A stretch of 64,000 bases of DNA from Methylobacterium dankookense (lineage in GTDB: Bacteria; Pseudomonadota; Alphaproteobacteria; Rhizobiales; Beijerinckiaceae). The notes under the pieces are model-generated. The model saw only the letters and a program-made list of their open reading frames with translations. It made no database searches and was not told where the DNA came from. The stretch covers positions 1-64,000 of the forward strand of contig NZ_CABFVH010000025.1 of NCBI RefSeq assembly GCF_902141855.1, in the 5' to 3' direction. The position numbers and the translations under genes were made by a program. Below are positions 53,452-62,337 of this stretch, in pieces; position 1 is the stretch's first letter, and each line of letters starts with the position of its first letter.

Positions 53452-55802
53452 GCGGCCTCCCGCGCCTGCTGGGGGCCCGTGCGGGCGGCGAGCACCGCCT
53501 CCACGATGCGCCGCGGGGTGACGGGCGAATGCAGCATCTCGACGCCGAGGGCTCCGAGCGCGTCGTTGATCGCGTTGGCGAGCGCGGCCGGCGGGGCGAT
53601 GGCGCCCCCTTCCCCGATCCCCTTCTGGCCGAAGCGCGTGTAGGGCGAGGGCGTCTCCATGTGGTCGATGCGCGCCATCGGCACCTCGGCCGGGCCGGGC
53701 AGCAGGTAGTCGGCGAAGGTCGAGGCCAGCGGCTGGCCGCGCGCGTCGAAGCGCATCTCCTCGAACAGCGCCGTGCCGACGCCTTGCGCGAGGCCGCCAT
53801 AGATCTGGCCGTCCACCACGAGGGGGTTCACCAGGGTGCCGCCATCCTCGACGATGACGTAGTCGAGGATCTCCACCGCCCCGAGATCGGGATCGACCGC
53901 CACCACGGCCGCGTGCGCCGCGTAGGAGAAGGTGCCGGAATCGCGCACGGGCTTGTAGCCGGCGGTGACTTCGAGGCCGCCGGGATCGGTGTCGGGCGCG
54001 AGATCCTGCGGGCGCCGGTACCAGGTGCGGGCGATCGCTTCGAGCGGCACATCGCCGGACGGCCCGACCACATGGCCGCCTTCGAAGCGGCATTCCTCGG
54101 GCCGCGCCTGGAGCAAATGCGCGCCGATCCGCACGGCGCGGTCGCGCAGCGCCTCGCAGGCCGCCGCCACCGCGCCGCCGGCCATCACCATCACGCGCGA
54201 GCCCCAGGAGCCGGTGGAATAGGGCGTCATCGCCGTATCGCCGTGGACGAGGCGGGTGCGGGCGACCGGCACGCCGAGGATCTCGTGCGCGACCTGGGCG
54301 AGCGTCGTCTCCAGGCCCTGGCCGTGCGAGTGGGCGCCGACCCGAAGCTCCAGCCCGCCATCCGGGGTGAGGCGGGCGGAAACCTGCTCGTGGCCCGGCA
54401 CCATCGGGATGCCCCAGCCCGAATAGACCGAGGTGCCGTGCGCCGCCTGCTCGCAGTAGATCGACAGACCGAGGCCGATGCGGCGGCCGTCCGGCTCGCC
54501 CGCCCGCTGGCGGGCGCGCACGGCCTCCACGTCGATGGAGGCCAGGGCACGGGCCAGCGCCTGCGGGTAGTCACCGCTGTCGAAATGCTTCCGCGTGATG
54601 TTCTCGAACGGCATCTGCTCGGGCCGAACGAGGTTCTTCTCGCGCACCACCTCCGGTGGGAGGCCGGCTTCGCGGGCGACCGCGTCGAGCACCAGTTCGA
54701 GGGCGAAGCAGACGCCGGTGCGGGCGACGCCGCGATAGGGCAGGATCGGACACTTGTTGGTCGCGACCGACCAGGTGCGGCAGCGATAGCTCGGGAAATC
54801 GTAGGGCCCGGGCAGAATGCTCGCGACCTGCGCGGCTTCCAGGCAGGCCGAGAACGGGTAGGCCGAGTAGGCGCCGGAATCGACGGTCGCCTCGCAATCG
54901 ATGCCGCGCAAAGTGCCGTCGCGCTCGGCATAGGCGGTGATGCGGTAATGGTGCTCGCGGCAATTGGCGTTGGCGGTCAGGTGCTCGCGCCGATCCTCCA
55001 GCCAGCGGACCGGATGGCCGCAGCGGAGCGCCAGCCAGCAGAGCGCCACGTCCTCGGCGAGCAGGATCGCCTTGTAGCCGAAGCCGCCGCCGACATCGGG
55101 CGAGACGATGCGGATGCGACCCTGCTCCAGCCCCAGGCATTCCGAGAGGCCGTTGCGCACGATGTGCGGCATCTGGGTCGCCGTGTGGACGACGAGCTGG
55201 TCGAGGCGGTGATCGAGCTGCACCACGGTGCCGCGGCCCTCGATCGGGGCCATGCATTGCCGGCCGGTGGAGATGGTGCGGCTCACCTGGATCGGCGCGT
55301 CGAAGGCGGCGGCGATGTCCACATCGACGAGCGTCTCCAGGAAGACGTTGTCGCCCCAATGCTCGTGGACGAGGGCGGAGCCGGGCTCGCGGGCGGCGAG
55401 CATGTCGTGGATTGCCGGAAGCTCCTCCAGGTCGAGGACCACGGACGCCGCGATGTCCTCGGCCTCGGCTCGGGTCGGCGCGAGGCACATCGCCACCAAC
55501 TCGCCGACCTGGCGGACCTTGCCCGTGGCCAGAACCGGCTGCTCCGAGACCTTGAAGCCGGGCAGCCCCGAGACCGCCCGGATCGGCAGGACGCCGTCGA
55601 GGCCGGCGGCGGTGAAGACGCGGTCGCGATAGGCCTCCGGCACGTGGATCGCGCGGATGCGGGCATGGGCCAGCGGGCTGCGCACGAAGGCGACGTCCTG
55701 CATTCCGGGCAGGCGGATGTCGCCGACATACTGGCCGCGCCCGCGCATCAGGCGGTCGTCCTCCTTGCGGGGCAGGCGCGCCCCGACGCCCTCCGCGCTC
55801 AT
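53448..55802 (-). CDS. Molybdenum hydroxylase catalytic subunit (CoxL/XdhB-like)
   Basis: This is a 784-residue molybdopterin-binding subunit. It starts with the CoxL-like RLPRKEDDRLMRGRGQYVGDI, has the a/b hammerhead, cofactor segments VSPDVGGGFGYKA and GSWGSRVMVMAGGA, and the catalytic Glu in IGEGGAIAPPAAL. At the loop that decides CO dehydrogenases (AYRCSFR) it has PYRGVARTG, so it is not a form I CO dehydrogenase. It probably hydroxylates a heterocycle or aldehyde. It overlaps the hydrolase gene upstream by four bases. Confidence 0.9.
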   Translation of the reverse strand: MSAEGVGARLPRKEDDRLMRGRGQYVGDIRLPGMQDVAFVRSPLAHARIRAIHVPEAYRDRVFTAAGLDGVLPIRAVSGLPGFKVSEQPVLATGKVRQVGELVAMCLAPTRAEAEDIAASVVLDLEELPAIHDMLAAREPGSALVHEHWGDNVFLETLVDVDIAAAFDAPIQVSRTISTGRQCMAPIEGRGTVVQLDHRLDQLVVHTATQMPHIVRNGLSECLGLEQGRIRIVSPDVGGGFGYKAILLAEDVALCWLALRCGHPVRWLEDRREHLTANANCREHHYRITAYAERDGTLRGIDCEATVDSGAYSAYPFSACLEAAQVASILPGPYDFPSYRCRTWSVATNKCPILPYRGVARTGVCFALELVLDAVAREAGLPPEVVREKNLVRPEQMPFENITRKHFDSGDYPQALARALASIDVEAVRARQRAGEPDGRRIGLGLSIYCEQAAHGTSVYSGWGIPMVPGHEQVSARLTPDGGLELRVGAHSHGQGLETTLAQVAHEILGVPVARTRLVHGDTAMTPYSTGSWGSRVMVMAGGAVAAACEALRDRAVRIGAHLLQARPEECRFEGGHVVGPSGDVPLEAIARTWYRRPQDLAPDTDPGGLEVTAGYKPVRDSGTFSYAAHAAVVAVDPDLGAVEILDYVIVEDGGTLVNPLVVDGQIYGGLAQGVGTALFEEMRFDARGQPLASTFADYLLPGPAEVPMARIDHMETPSPYTRFGQKGIGEGGAIAPPAALANAINDALGALGVEMLHSPVTPRRIVEAVLAARTGPQQAREAA

Positions 55803-56665
55803 CGCGCATCCTCCAGGAGCGCCTGGGCGGCCCGCACCAGCATCCCGTCCGGCCGGCGGAACCCGTTCAGGATCGAGAAGTGGTCTGCGCCCGGCACCGG
55901 CATGAGGATGCCCGGCGCATGGGCGGCGCTGCGCAGGGCGTGGAGGTTGCGCCCGTCATGGACGAGGGCCGGCAGCTCCCGGCTGCCATAGGCGATGGCC
56001 AGCGGCTTCGGGATCACCGGCAGGCGCAGCGGCGAGAGCGTCGCGATCTCGGCATCGGTCAGCGCGAGCTTGTCGTTCAGGTAGGTGTCGCGGATCGGGG
56101 CGAGGTCGTAGACGCCGGAGATCGCGAGACCCGCCGCCACGGCGGGGTGGCCGAGATGGAAGGCGGCGAGCTGCGCGCCGGCCGACCAGCCCGAGAGCAC
56201 GATCTTCCCGCCGATGCCGTGCTCCGGCCCGTGCGCGGCGAGCCAGTCGAGGGCAGCGCCGATCTCGGCCACGATCCCTGCGAGGCTCGCCTCCGGCGCC
56301 AGGGTGTAGCCCGGCATCGCCACGGACCAGCCGGCGGCGTTCAAGCCCTCCGCGAAACAGGCGAAGTCGGCGCGCGCGTTGCGCTGCCAGTAGCCGCCAT
56401 GGACGAAGACGAGGCAGGGCGCCCGCGGGTCCGCCGCCGGGTAGAGGTCGAAGGCGGCGCGCTCGGCCCCGGCATAGGGGATGTCGAGCCCCGCCGGATG
56501 CGCGGCCCGGTACTCCGCGGAAGCCGCGTTGCGGGCGGCGACCTGCGCCGCGCTGTCGGGGACGCCGGCATTGTTGTCGTAGGCGGCGCCCCGTGCCGCC
56601 CGGTCGAGGTCCGCCCAGCGGCGGCGGGGATCCGGCGGCGTCGGATCGTCGAGAATGAAGGGCAT
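55799..56665 (-). CDS. Alpha/beta hydrolase (kynurenine-formamidase-like)
   Basis: This is a 288-residue alpha/beta hydrolase of the esterase/kynurenine formamidase type. The oxyanion motif HGGYW is at 89-93, the nucleophile Ser161 in LSGWSAGAQ, and the catalytic His near residue 268 in PGADHFS. No signal peptide. The N terminus (YDNNAGVPDSAAQVAARN) is shared with formamidase-like hydrolases. In this operon it may open an ester, lactone or N-acyl bond formed after hydroxylation. It lies ten bases after the amidohydrolase. Confidence 0.87.
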   Translation of the reverse strand: MPFILDDPTPPDPRRRWADLDRAARGAAYDNNAGVPDSAAQVAARNAASAEYRAAHPAGLDIPYAGAERAAFDLYPAADPRAPCLVFVHGGYWQRNARADFACFAEGLNAAGWSVAMPGYTLAPEASLAGIVAEIGAALDWLAAHGPEHGIGGKIVLSGWSAGAQLAAFHLGHPAVAAGLAISGVYDLAPIRDTYLNDKLALTDAEIATLSPLRLPVIPKPLAIAYGSRELPALVHDGRNLHALRSAAHAPGILMPVPGADHFSILNGFRRPDGMLVRAAQALLEDAR

Positions 56666-56675
56666 GCCCGCCTCC

Positions 56676-57959
56676 TCAGGCCGCGATCGCCTGGGGGAGG
56701 ATCGGCGAATCGGCCTCGAAGCGCTTGCCGGCGCGCAGGCAGAAGGCGGGGCGGAGCAGGCGCTCGGCCACCACCTTCGTGTCCTCGTTGTCGCGCAGGA
56801 GGAAGCGGCCGCGGTCGTCGTGCAGCACCGAGACGTCCGCCGCGAAGCCGACCTTGAGGGCGCCGAGCTGATCGCTCATGCGCAGCATCGCGGCCGGGTG
56901 CGTGGTCACCATCGGCACCACGTCCTCCAGCGGGATGCCGAGCGCCATCATCGAGCTCATCGCCTGGGTGAGGCTGAAGCGGGCCTGGCCGAGGAAGGGG
57001 TGGTTCTCGTCGTCGTGGTGCTCGTCCGGCGTGCCGGCGGGCTGGGGCGCCTCGGGCACCTCGGTGTTGTAGCCGTGCATGTCGGCGCCGAGCGTGTAGG
57101 GGATCACGCCGGCCGGCAGCGAGGCGCGGGCCACGCGGTAGGAGAAGTGGCTGCCGTGGCCGACATCGACCTTCAGCCCCGCATCCATCGCGGCGCGGAT
57201 GATGTGGTGGACCTCGCCCTCCTCGTTGATGAAGCCGCCCGGATGCCGGGTGAAGGGATGGGCCAGCACGTCGCCGGGACGCAGCAGCGGGATCACCCGC
57301 TCCATGATGGTGTCGGCATCCTCGCCGTTGGCGCCCGATTCCGGCAGGCCCCAGAGCTGGCCGAAATGCACGTAGAGCGGCAGGTCCGCCCGCCGGCTGA
57401 TCTCGGCGGCCATCTCCATGACCTTGATGCCCCAGCGGGCGAAGCCGCCGATCTCGGCATGGCCCTTGATGCCGCGCACGAGGTCGCGGTTCTCGACCGC
57501 CGACTTCACCGTCGCGTCGATGTCGACGCCGTCCGGGCTGTAGAGGTTCGGGTAGAAATGCCCTTCGAGGCCGCCGACGAGATAGGCCGAGAGGAAGGCC
57601 AGCACCCGCGTCTGCGAGCGCTCGGCGATGAAGTGGCGGAAGCCCGGCAGCGTCATGCAGGATGGGCCGCCCTGGTCCACCACCGTTGTGACGCCCGAGC
57701 GCACGCCGACCATGTCCGGGTTCAGGCCGAAGCGGCCGGTGACGTATTGATAGACGTGGGAATGGGTATCGATCATGCCGGGCAGCACCAGCTTGCCCGA
57801 GACGTCGACCACCTCGGCCGCGGCGGAGGGCAGGATTGCCTCCTTCACCGCGGCGATGCGCCCGTCCTTCACCGCCACGTCGCGGATGCCGTCGATGCCG
57901 GAGGCGGGGCAGATGACGCGCCCACCGCGCAGGACCAGATCGTAGCGGCGATTGTCCAT
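56676..57959 (-). CDS. Amidohydrolase (dihydroorotase/deacetylase-like)
   Basis: This is a 427-residue metal-dependent amidohydrolase. Ligands fit a binuclear site with a carbamylated lysine: His66 and His68 (DTHSH), Lys165 (GIKGHAEI), His198 (YVHFG), His234 (LAHPFTRH) and Asp293 (GADMHG). It resembles the COG3964-type amidohydrolase/deacetylase group rather than a true dihydroorotase. It is the first gene of the eleven-gene operon. The ATG at 57959 was chosen; upstream codons run into the regulatory palindrome. Substrate unknown, probably a cyclic amide or N-acyl compound. Confidence 0.88.
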   Translation of the reverse strand: MDNRRYDLVLRGGRVICPASGIDGIRDVAVKDGRIAAVKEAILPSAAAEVVDVSGKLVLPGMIDTHSHVYQYVTGRFGLNPDMVGVRSGVTTVVDQGGPSCMTLPGFRHFIAERSQTRVLAFLSAYLVGGLEGHFYPNLYSPDGVDIDATVKSAVENRDLVRGIKGHAEIGGFARWGIKVMEMAAEISRRADLPLYVHFGQLWGLPESGANGEDADTIMERVIPLLRPGDVLAHPFTRHPGGFINEEGEVHHIIRAAMDAGLKVDVGHGSHFSYRVARASLPAGVIPYTLGADMHGYNTEVPEAPQPAGTPDEHHDDENHPFLGQARFSLTQAMSSMMALGIPLEDVVPMVTTHPAAMLRMSDQLGALKVGFAADVSVLHDDRGRFLLRDNEDTKVVAERLLRPAFCLRAGKRFEADSPILPQAIAA

Positions 57960-57996
57960 CTCTCGACCTCGTGATCTCTGCCGGAACGGTCCGGCC

Positions 57997-58012
57997 CGGT
58001 TCGTGCGAACCG
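57997..58012. promoter_or_regulatory. Palindromic operator, probable MarR site
   Basis: CGGTTCG-TG-CGAACCG is a 7+2+7 perfect inverted repeat in the 138-base divergent region between the amidohydrolase operon and the MarR gene, 38 bases from the operon start. An 8-base palindrome TGCATGCA lies at 58053-58060. Size and place fit a MarR dimer site. Confidence 0.6.
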
Positions 58013-58097
58013 CGCTCTCGACAAAAACGCAGTGTGCTTCGCATTTCCGCATTGCATGCAGCGTGCCAAGACCGGATCGGTTCTAAGGAGAGGGGTG

Positions 58098-58616
58098 ATG
58101 GCGGAGGTGGCGGGAGCGGTCATGGAGCGCGCGCCCAGAGAGGAGGGCGCGCCCGCGGGCGCAGGGCCGTGGCCCCTGTCCGAGCGGCCCGGCTTCCTCG
58201 CCCGCCGCATGCACCAGATCCACGTCAGCCTGTTTTCGGAGCGCTGTGCCGCATTTCGCGTCACGCCGCTGCAGTACAGCCTGCTCTCGCTGCTGCGGGA
58301 CCTCGGGCAGGCCGACCAGACCACGCTCGCCAACGCGGTCGCCCTCGACCGGACGACGACCACGGGCGCCCTCAAGCGGCTCGCTGCCCGCGGATTGGTC
58401 AACCGGGCGACCTCGGCGGCGGACCGCCGGGCGCAGCTCTGCCGCCTGACGCCGGAGGGCGAAGCCCTGCACGCCGCGATGGAATCCGCCGCCTACGAGG
58501 CCCATGCGCTGACCGTGGCGGCCCTCGACGCGCCCGATCAGGCGATCCTCATCGATCTCCTGAGACGCGTCATCGCGGGCCACGGCGACAGGTGCGGCGG
58601 GGCCGACCTCGATTAG
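58098..58616 (+). CDS. MarR-family transcriptional regulator
   Basis: This is a 172-residue winged-helix regulator. The MarR domain (about 45-160) has VTPLQYSLLSLLRDLGQADQ (in parts), the recognition helix region ANAVALDRTTTTGALKRL and the wing ATSAADRRAQLCRLTPEGE. GGAGAGGGG precedes the ATG. It faces the catabolic operon and most likely represses it until the substrate or a product binds. Confidence 0.9.
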   Translation: MAEVAGAVMERAPREEGAPAGAGPWPLSERPGFLARRMHQIHVSLFSERCAAFRVTPLQYSLLSLLRDLGQADQTTLANAVALDRTTTTGALKRLAARGLVNRATSAADRRAQLCRLTPEGEALHAAMESAAYEAHALTVAALDAPDQAILIDLLRRVIAGHGDRCGGADLD

Positions 58617-58698
58617 GACGCGTTTGGGCGAGGCCGCCGCGGATTGTGGCCGATGCGCCGCCCTTGTAGGCTCCGCATCCGCGGGCGGAGGGCCGCGC

Positions 58699-59565
58699 AT
58701 GCAGGGTCGCCTCATTCCCGCGGGACTGGCCGGCGCAGCGCTCCTGGCTCTGGCCGCCCTCGGCCCGGCCGGACGCGCCGCGGCGGAGCCGTCCGGCCGC
58801 TTCACCGCGACCTACGACATCCTGTTCCTCGGGCTGCCCGTGGGCGAGGCGAACCTCGCCATGAGCCAGGACGGCGAGCGCTACGCCCTCGACCTCGGGG
58901 CGGGGCTGCGCGGCCTCGCCGGCTTCTTCCTCGACGGGTCCGGCACCGCGACGATGTCCGGGCGCCGCGGCCGAACGGGCGCTGTGAGCGGCGCCTTCCG
59001 CGTCGAGAGCCGCTATGCCGGCAAGCCGATCCGCGTGGCGATGCAGATCGCCGAGGGCCGCGCCCGCGACGTCACGGTGGAGCCGGAACCGACGCCCCGG
59101 CCGGACCGCGTGCCCGTGACGGCGCAGGACCGGACCGGCATCGTCGATCCCCTGAGCATGCTCGCGGTCCCCGCGGGCTCCGGGCCGCTCGCGCCCGGCT
59201 TGTGCGACCGGCGCATCGCGGCCTTCGACGGGGCCTCGCGGGCGGACCTCGTCCTGTCGCGCGGCAGCCTCGTCACGCTGCCGGACGGCGCCTATCGCGG
59301 CCCGGTCCTCGATTGCCGCGTGCGTTGGGTGCCGATCGCGGGCCACCGCGCCAACGGGCCGAACGTGCGCCGGATGGCGGCCAACGACGACATGCAGGTC
59401 CGCCTCGCGCCGGCCCTCGACGGCATCCTGCTGCCGCTCTCGATCTCCGTGGCGACGGGCTGGGGCACTCTCCGCATCGAGGCCCGGCGCTGGGGCGGCC
59501 CGGACCTCCCTGCCGCCGAGGCCGGCCGGCCTTCCGTGAAGGTCAGCCTGCCCGCTGCGCGCTGA
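58699..59565 (+). CDS. DUF3108 exported protein
   Basis: This is a 288-residue protein with a signal peptide (about residues 1-30, ending GRAAAEP) followed by a DUF3108-like beta-rich domain: FTATYDILFLGLPVGEANLAM, YALDLGAGLRGL, and late LPLSISVATGWGTLRIEAR. Members are periplasmic proteins of unknown function common in alphaproteobacteria. It follows the MarR gene by 82 bases but is probably unrelated to the operon. The ATG at 58699 gives the signal peptide. Confidence 0.82.
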   Translation: MQGRLIPAGLAGAALLALAALGPAGRAAAEPSGRFTATYDILFLGLPVGEANLAMSQDGERYALDLGAGLRGLAGFFLDGSGTATMSGRRGRTGAVSGAFRVESRYAGKPIRVAMQIAEGRARDVTVEPEPTPRPDRVPVTAQDRTGIVDPLSMLAVPAGSGPLAPGLCDRRIAAFDGASRADLVLSRGSLVTLPDGAYRGPVLDCRVRWVPIAGHRANGPNVRRMAANDDMQVRLAPALDGILLPLSISVATGWGTLRIEARRWGGPDLPAAEAGRPSVKVSLPAAR

Positions 59566-59593
59566 CCGTTTCGGGCGGGGCCGTGCTCGGGGC

Positions 59594-62209
59594 CTACTGC
59601 ATCTTGAGGCGACGCACGGTCGCGACCCAGCGCCAGGCGTTGCGGTTGGGCGCCGTCACCGAGACGTTGAGGCAGCCATTGACCGTGTCGGCCGACACCT
59701 GCGCCATGGCCGTGCGGCCCGCCCCGCCCGAGGCCTGCGCGGCGGTCGCCGTGGCGAACGACCCGGAATAGATGGTCGCCGCCGCGTTGGCCCCGCGGTC
59801 GAGCGCGGCCACGCCCGTGCTCGCCCAATCCGCGAACACGCCGTTCGCCGTCGTGTCACGGCCCGAGATGCGGATCTCCATCTGGCTGTGCGATCCGTTC
59901 GGCAGGTTGATGCAGTTGGCCGCCCCGGCCGCAGCGCCGTCCGCCGTCAGCCGCGTCGCGCCCGTGCCCGCGGAGGTGGCCCGCAGCACATGCTCGCAGG
60001 CCATCGCCCCGCCGGTGACGCTCGACGTGCCGGAGGCGAAGCAATCGGCCCCATACAGGTTGTCGTCGCCGGCATTCGCGCCGCGCACGAAGGAGAACGG
60101 CCCACCGACCGTGTTCAACTGCCCGAAGGCCGTGGCGGCATAGCCGTTCACGGCGTTGCCGTTTCCGCCAGCCGAGGAATAATCCTGATAGATGACGTTC
60201 GATCCGCCCCACAGAACAGCGCTGTGCGTGGTGACGACGTTGTTCGTCGCGTCCTGCGTTCCGAGGATGGTCAGCTTGCTGCCGGCCCCCGAGATGGCCG
60301 GGCCGGCGGCATCGTCCATCTGGACGCCGACCGTCAGACCCGTTGTCGAGGATCCGGACAGCGTCGCGAACGCGCCCGACGCGTTCGCGTGGGTCGAGCC
60401 GGTGAAGTTGAGGAACCGGCTCGGCGTCGCGCCGTAGGAGCCGATCTGCACGGGGGCGACCACCCCGTTGAACATGCTCCCCGCGCCGTTCCAGTTGGAC
60501 ACGCCGTTGAGCCACAGCTGCGACATCGCCGAGCCGGGGGTGCCCTTGCCGACGAAGGCGTTGCCGTCCGCGACGATGCCGGCGCACAGGGTGCAGATCA
60601 CGGGGCCGCCGCTCGCGAACCAGTTCTGCTGGAGATGCGACGCGTGGTAGTTCTTCAGGAACGTTCCGAGATGGTTCGAGTCGATGTCGTTGGCGCGGAT
60701 CTTGTTGCTGCCGTTGGCGACGATCCCGTCCCAGAAGATTCCCCACGGGTTGCCATAGATCTCGTTGTCGAAGACGAAGACCCCGCCGACGTTCCCGCGA
60801 GCCTCGACACCCGCATGGCCGGCATGCTGGATGTAGTTCCGGCTGTCGACCAGCACGTCGCCGACGAAGTGCGCCGGCTCGTTGTTCGGCCCCCAGATCC
60901 CGACGCCGTTATTGCCCATGTTCTGGATGATGTTGTCGCTGATGTAGATCTTGCCGGTCGAGGTCGTCTGCGCCTGCTCGATGAAGACTCCGTCCCAGCC
61001 ATTCGCGCCGCCCATGAAATTGTGCGCGAGCCTGATGATGTAGGCGTCCCGGATGTGGACGCCGGCCGGGCCCCGCATCCGCAGGTCGAACGTCGCCCCC
61101 TTGCCGGAACCGGTGGTGCTCGCCTGCAGGTTGGCCGGGACGGTCGTCATGGATGCCGACTGGAGCGGACGCTTGGTGCAGGCGCCCGGCGTCTCCACGG
61201 ACACGCCCGTGACGGCCCCCGCATCGACGCTCGTCACCTTGAGGCGCGGCTGCGTGGCGCAGGTGCCGCCTGCCAGGGTGATCACCTCGTTGACGGCATA
61301 GCCCAAGCCCCCGGCCACGGGGGTCGCGGCGGCCACGGATCCCTTGGCCGGCCTCAGCGGGAAGAGATCCAGGTTCGTGATCGTGATGCCGCCGACCGTC
61401 GACGTGGATCCGTCGATGACGATGGCGTCGGCGGCACCGGTGGCGTCGTCGAAGGCCAGCCGGGTCACCGTGCGGTCGACCCCCTTCATCGCGAAGTTCA
61501 TGCGGGCGGCCTTGAGCGTCGTCGTGTAGCGGTAGCTGCAATTGCCGCAGAGCTGCAGGCCGGCGACACCGCTGTCGATGGCACTCTGCAGCGGCACGGC
61601 ATTGTCCGTTCCATGCCCCGGGGTCAGATTGGAATCGCCCCTGGCGCCCCACCATTCGGGGTAGGCCCAGGAGACCTTGCTGTTGCCGTAGAGCGAGGGC
61701 GTGCAGCCGGGGGCGAAGATCTGCGTCGGGGGCGCGGTGATCGAGCCGTTCAGCCCGAGATTGCCGCTGCCGCAGGTGATGACCGCGCCGGGCTCGACGA
61801 TGAGATCGGCCGTGACGGTCAGGAAGCCGCCGGAGGTGTGGCTGTAGGCGCCGGCCGGCAGGCGCAACGGCTTGCCGGTCGCCTGCGCCTTGCCCACCGC
61901 CCCGGCGAAGGTGGCGTAATCCTTGGCGTTGATCGTGTCGGCGGCGCGCGCGGCCTCGGAGCGCGACGTCTCGGCCCCGTCGGCGGTGACGCTTGCCCCC
62001 GACGCATCCCCGGTGATCGCATCGGGCTGGAGGATCAGCTTCTGGGTGGCGCAATCCTTCCTGCCGAATTTCAGGGCGCCGAACAGGATGTCGCCGCAAC
62101 CGGTGGCGCCCTCGAGGATGCGTCCCTGCGGCAGGGTCTGGTCGGCAGGCGCGGGCGTAGCGATGAAGGCGGCGGCAGAGGCGGCCGCAACGAGGCGAAG
62201 GATGTGCAT
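59594..62209 (-). CDS. Secreted right-handed beta-helix protein (tailspike/adhesin-like)
   Basis: This is an 871-residue exported protein: signal peptide MHILRLVAAASAAAFIATPAPA, then a region with NAKDYATFAGAVGKAQATGK typical of pectate-lyase-like fibres, and a long parallel beta-helix (about 180-640) with repeating turns such as YISDNIIQNMGNNGVGIWG and VFVFDNEIYGNPWGIFWDG. The C-terminal ~200 residues change to Gly/Ala/Thr-rich strands ending WRWVATVRRLKMQ, as in trimeric phage tailspikes and bacterial fibres. Catalytic residues are not obvious. It could be an adhesin or polysaccharide-binding/degrading fibre. The ATG at 62209 gives the signal peptide. Confidence 0.75.
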   Translation of the reverse strand: MHILRLVAAASAAAFIATPAPADQTLPQGRILEGATGCGDILFGALKFGRKDCATQKLILQPDAITGDASGASVTADGAETSRSEAARAADTINAKDYATFAGAVGKAQATGKPLRLPAGAYSHTSGGFLTVTADLIVEPGAVITCGSGNLGLNGSITAPPTQIFAPGCTPSLYGNSKVSWAYPEWWGARGDSNLTPGHGTDNAVPLQSAIDSGVAGLQLCGNCSYRYTTTLKAARMNFAMKGVDRTVTRLAFDDATGAADAIVIDGSTSTVGGITITNLDLFPLRPAKGSVAAATPVAGGLGYAVNEVITLAGGTCATQPRLKVTSVDAGAVTGVSVETPGACTKRPLQSASMTTVPANLQASTTGSGKGATFDLRMRGPAGVHIRDAYIIRLAHNFMGGANGWDGVFIEQAQTTSTGKIYISDNIIQNMGNNGVGIWGPNNEPAHFVGDVLVDSRNYIQHAGHAGVEARGNVGGVFVFDNEIYGNPWGIFWDGIVANGSNKIRANDIDSNHLGTFLKNYHASHLQQNWFASGGPVICTLCAGIVADGNAFVGKGTPGSAMSQLWLNGVSNWNGAGSMFNGVVAPVQIGSYGATPSRFLNFTGSTHANASGAFATLSGSSTTGLTVGVQMDDAAGPAISGAGSKLTILGTQDATNNVVTTHSAVLWGGSNVIYQDYSSAGGNGNAVNGYAATAFGQLNTVGGPFSFVRGANAGDDNLYGADCFASGTSSVTGGAMACEHVLRATSAGTGATRLTADGAAAGAANCINLPNGSHSQMEIRISGRDTTANGVFADWASTGVAALDRGANAAATIYSGSFATATAAQASGGAGRTAMAQVSADTVNGCLNVSVTAPNRNAWRWVATVRRLKMQ

Positions 62210-62337
62210 CGGCGTACCATCCACGGATTGGCGCCGTCTGGCCACGCCTGGCCGACACATCGATGGCCGAACGGCCGACGCGTTTCACGAGGTGCGTGGA
62301 GCGTTCTCCGCCGAAGCGATTGCAGGCACGTGGAGGC

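Noticed and set aside
53448..55802. Carbon monoxide dehydrogenase
   Set aside because: The CoxL signature AYRCSFR is absent and the neighbouring genes are hydrolases and a LivKHMGF importer rather than cox accessory genes.
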